Part shown: piece after piece, positions 25,648-26,863 of the stretch
Position numbering within the stretch: the first letter of the stretch is position 1
Layout of the letters: every line of letters starts with the position of its first letter
From: Verrucomicrobiia bacterium
GTDB taxonomy: Bacteria > Verrucomicrobiota > Verrucomicrobiae > Limisphaerales > JAKPVM01
Length of the DNA: 26,863 nt
Direction of reading: 5' to 3'
Assembly (NCBI GenBank): GCA_026417275.1
Contig: JAOADO010000017.1
Coordinates: 1 to 26,863, forward strand
Notes under the pieces: generated by a model
Databases searched by the model: none
What the model saw: the letters and a program-made list of their open reading frames with translations, nothing else
What the model was told of the DNA's origin: nothing
Translations under genes and position numbers: made by a program

Positions 25648-25728
25648 AAGAATTTGATAGAATTTGATAGAATTTGCAAGATTTTTGTTGACATTTTTGT
25701 TTATTTTTCTAAATTTTCAGTAGAATTT
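25648..25728. promoter_or_regulatory. Candidate DeoR operator: repeated TAGAATTT boxes
   Basis: A 10-bp unit AATTTGATAG occurs twice in tandem (25651-25670) and begins again at 25671. The box TAGAATTT is found at 25658, 25668 and 25721, with a near copy AAGAATTT at 25648. Spacings of 10, 10 and 53 bp place all copies on one face of the helix. They flank the predicted pduL promoter. Direct repeats of this kind are common in operators of DeoR-family repressors; binding by the adjacent repressor is inferred. Confidence 0.5.
25688..25715 (+). promoter_or_regulatory. Predicted promoter of the BMC operon
   Basis: A perfect TTGACA (25688-25693) is followed after 16 bp by TAAATT (25710-25715), four of six matches to the -10 consensus. 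Transcription would start near 25722, inside the third TAGAATTT box, leaving a leader of about 16 nt before the pduL ATG. Confidence 0.5.
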
Positions 25729-25737
25729 TAATCAGAT

Positions 25738-26415
25738 ATGGGCGCAGAACCTGGCATTATCAACAGAGCCATCGTTGAGCATCTGGTGCGTCAAGCGGTT
25801 TACAACAAACTTGGTAAACCACTTCCGCGCGCGGCTAAGGCTCCAAACCCGCTCGTGGTCAACGTTAGCGCCCGTCATTGTCATCTAACGCAGGATGCAG
25901 TAGATGCCCTTTTCGGCAAAGGTTATAAACTGACCGTTTACCGATGGTTATACCAGGAAGGACAATTTGCGGCAAATGAGACTGTTACATTGATTGGGCC
26001 GCGTAGCAGGATAATCTCTAATTTGCGCATACTTGGTCCGTGCCGTTCATTAAATCAGGTTGAACTTGCTTACACTGACGGCATTGCGCTCGGGTTCGAC
26101 TTGCCTTTGCGCCTTTCAGGGGACATTGAAGGGACGCCAGGGTGTATGCTCATGGGACCGAAAGGTTTTTTTGAGTTGAAAAAAGGTGTCATACGTGCAT
26201 TGAGACATGTGCACATGCATCCAGATGACGCGGTGTTTTATGGCGTTAAAAACGGAGACCAGATGAAACTTAAGGTGGGTGGTCCCTGTGCGATTACCCT
26301 GGAAAAACTCCTTGTTCGTGTGGACAAGAGTTTCAAACTTGAGGTTCATCTGGATACCGACGAAGGTAATGCCTGCAATTTACAGCCTGGAACACCTGTA
26401 GAATTGATGAAATAA
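25738..26415 (+). CDS. pduL: PduL-type phosphate acyltransferase (BMC core enzyme)
   Basis: This 225-residue zinc-dependent acyltransferase moves an acyl group between CoA and phosphate, regenerating CoA inside the microcompartment. Two tandem PduL domains are seen. Metal-site signatures are VSARHCHLT (43-51, His47 and His49), RHVHMHPDDA (His157, His159, His161) and EVHLDTDEGNAC (His204), with Glu74 in YQEGQFAANETV. The N-terminal stretch (about 7-27, IINRAIVEHLVRQAVYNKLGK) is an amphipathic helix joined by a flexible Pro/Ala linker, as in encapsulation peptides that target enzymes to the shell lumen. The ATG at 25738 follows an in-frame stop at 25729. No Shine-Dalgarno sequence is seen. The first BMC-H gene is 68 bp downstream. 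Confidence 0.94.
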   Translation: MGAEPGIINRAIVEHLVRQAVYNKLGKPLPRAAKAPNPLVVNVSARHCHLTQDAVDALFGKGYKLTVYRWLYQEGQFAANETVTLIGPRSRIISNLRILGPCRSLNQVELAYTDGIALGFDLPLRLSGDIEGTPGCMLMGPKGFFELKKGVIRALRHVHMHPDDAVFYGVKNGDQMKLKVGGPCAITLEKLLVRVDKSFKLEVHLDTDEGNACNLQPGTPVELMK

Positions 26416-26483
26416 ACAAACTATAACGTTAAAGATTTTAATAAATCGTCAAAAATTTGGAACAATTTAAGAAAGGAAAAAAT

Positions 26484-26777
26484 ATGAGCGACGCGATTGG
26501 AATGATAGAGACAAAAGGCTACGTTGGCGCGGTTGAAGCCAGCGACGCCATGGTTAAAGCGGCAAATGTTAGCCTTGTGAAAACGATCCCCATTGGCGGT
26601 GGTTTAATAACCGTGATTGCCAAAGGCGATGTGGGCAGTGTGAAGGCGGCGGTTGATGCCGGCGCAAAGGCGGCAAGCAAAGTTGGCGAACTTATCAGTT
26701 CGCACATAATTGCGCGTCCACACGAGGATTTACTGAAGGCATTTCTTGGCGAACCACCAAAACAACAGGGCAAATAA
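26484..26777 (+). CDS. BMC-H hexameric microcompartment shell protein
   Basis: This 97-residue protein is a single canonical BMC domain (PF00936-type) that forms the hexamers tiling the facets of the shell. Signature blocks are [24 protein letters not shown] (start of the domain), [20 protein letters not shown] with the pore loop IGGG at 37-40, and [31 protein letters not shown]. The frame opens at a TTG at 26457, but the ATG at 26484 is right: it is preceded by AGAAAGGA at good distance and gives the usual BMC-H start. It lies 19 bp before a second BMC-H gene. Strong ribosome-binding sites suit a high-copy shell protein. Confidence 0.96.
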   Translation: MSDAIGMIETKGYVGAVEASDAMVKAANVSLVKTIPIGGGLITVIAKGDVGSVKAAVDAGAKAASKVGELISSHIIARPHEDLLKAFLGEPPKQQGK

Positions 26778-26796
26778 CCAAACGGAGGAACAGATT

Positions 26797-26863
26797 ATGG
26801 CACAACAAGCACTTGGAATGATTGAGACAAAAGGTCTGTGCGCTTTAATGGAAGCTGCAGATG
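26797..26863 (+). CDS. Second BMC-H shell protein (5' part, cut by window end)
   Basis: The first 22 codons read MAQQALGMIETKGLCALMEAAD, the standard start of a BMC-H shell protein and clearly a paralogue of the one just upstream. A consensus Shine-Dalgarno sequence (CGGAGGA) precedes the ATG by about 7 nt. The rest lies beyond the window. Tandem BMC-H genes directly after pduL are typical of Planctomycetes-Verrucomicrobia-type microcompartment operons, in which an aldehyde dehydrogenase, BMC-P vertex proteins and an aldolase would be expected further on. Confidence 0.93.
   Translation, partial: MAQQALGMIETKGLCALMEAAD

Noticed and set aside
25265..25657. 130-codon plus-strand open frame over the DeoR start and intergenic region
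   Set aside because: It is mostly antisense to the DeoR gene. The translated part in the intergenic region is low-complexity and basic with no start signal.
26457..26483. TTG start extending the first BMC-H protein by nine residues
   Set aside because: The ATG at 26484 has a proper ribosome-binding site and matches the usual BMC-H N-terminus.

Overview
The window looks like a chromosomal segment of a Gram-negative bacterium of the PVC group, most likely Verrucomicrobiota or a close relative such as Lentisphaerota or Kiritimatiellota. The pointers are a DUF1080 (3-keto-disaccharide hydrolase) protein, a multi-domain secreted alginate-lyase-family enzyme whose C-terminal beta-sandwich ends in a short aromatic tail common in verrucomicrobial exoproteins, a HEAT-repeat secreted protein, and the start of a bacterial microcompartment (BMC) locus with the layout DeoR regulator / PduL / BMC-H / BMC-H seen in Planctomycetes-Verrucomicrobia (PVM-type) BMCs. 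The taxonomic call is inference from gene families; no rRNA or tRNA is present. No insertion sequence, phage gene or CRISPR array was seen.

Layout. (1) 1-3428, plus strand: a secreted HEAT-repeat protein and a small alpha/beta hydrolase. (2) 3456-8671, minus strand: an alginate-lyase-family exoenzyme, a GntP-type sugar-acid permease and a DUF1080 protein, plausibly a small polysaccharide / sugar-acid set. (3) 8791-9276: tRNA methyltransferase TrmL. (4) 9354-12680, minus: a tripartite-efflux-like set (HlyD-type adaptor and two FtsX/MacB-type permeases) with no ATPase gene beside it. (5) 12898-13832, plus: a six-helix membrane protein translationally coupled to a small winged-helix regulator. 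(6) 13952-21975, minus: a seven-gene operon encoding a complex-I / group-4-hydrogenase-like membrane complex (HyfB, C, E, F, G and a ferredoxin-HyfI fusion), led by a helix-turn-helix plus PTS-EIIA protein. (7) 22242-24432, plus: a DUF481 outer-membrane protein and DNA polymerase III delta subunit HolA. (8) 24628-26863: a DeoR-family repressor divergent from pduL and two BMC-H shell genes; the second shell gene runs off the window.

The most notable system is region 6. The HyfG-like catalytic subunit has lost all four cysteines that bind the NiFe centre in hydrogenases (Ala206 and Thr209 in the first motif, Ser497 and Gly500 in the second), while the small subunit keeps its four proximal-cluster cysteines and carries two further 4Fe-4S motifs. 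It is therefore not a hydrogenase but an energy-converting-hydrogenase-related (Ehr) complex whose redox partner is unknown. Its operon starts with an orphan EIIA domain fused to a DNA-binding domain, preceded by a leader with a terminator-like hairpin and an overlapping alternative stem. This suggests control by PTS phosphorylation and by transcription attenuation.

Region 8 is a microcompartment operon with a short direct-repeat array (TAGAATTT copies 10 and 53 bp apart) in the divergent promoter region, a candidate operator for the adjacent DeoR protein. Together with the polysaccharide genes at the left end, the window suggests a saccharolytic organism that may ferment deoxysugars in a BMC and conserve energy with a ferredoxin-linked, ion-pumping membrane complex.
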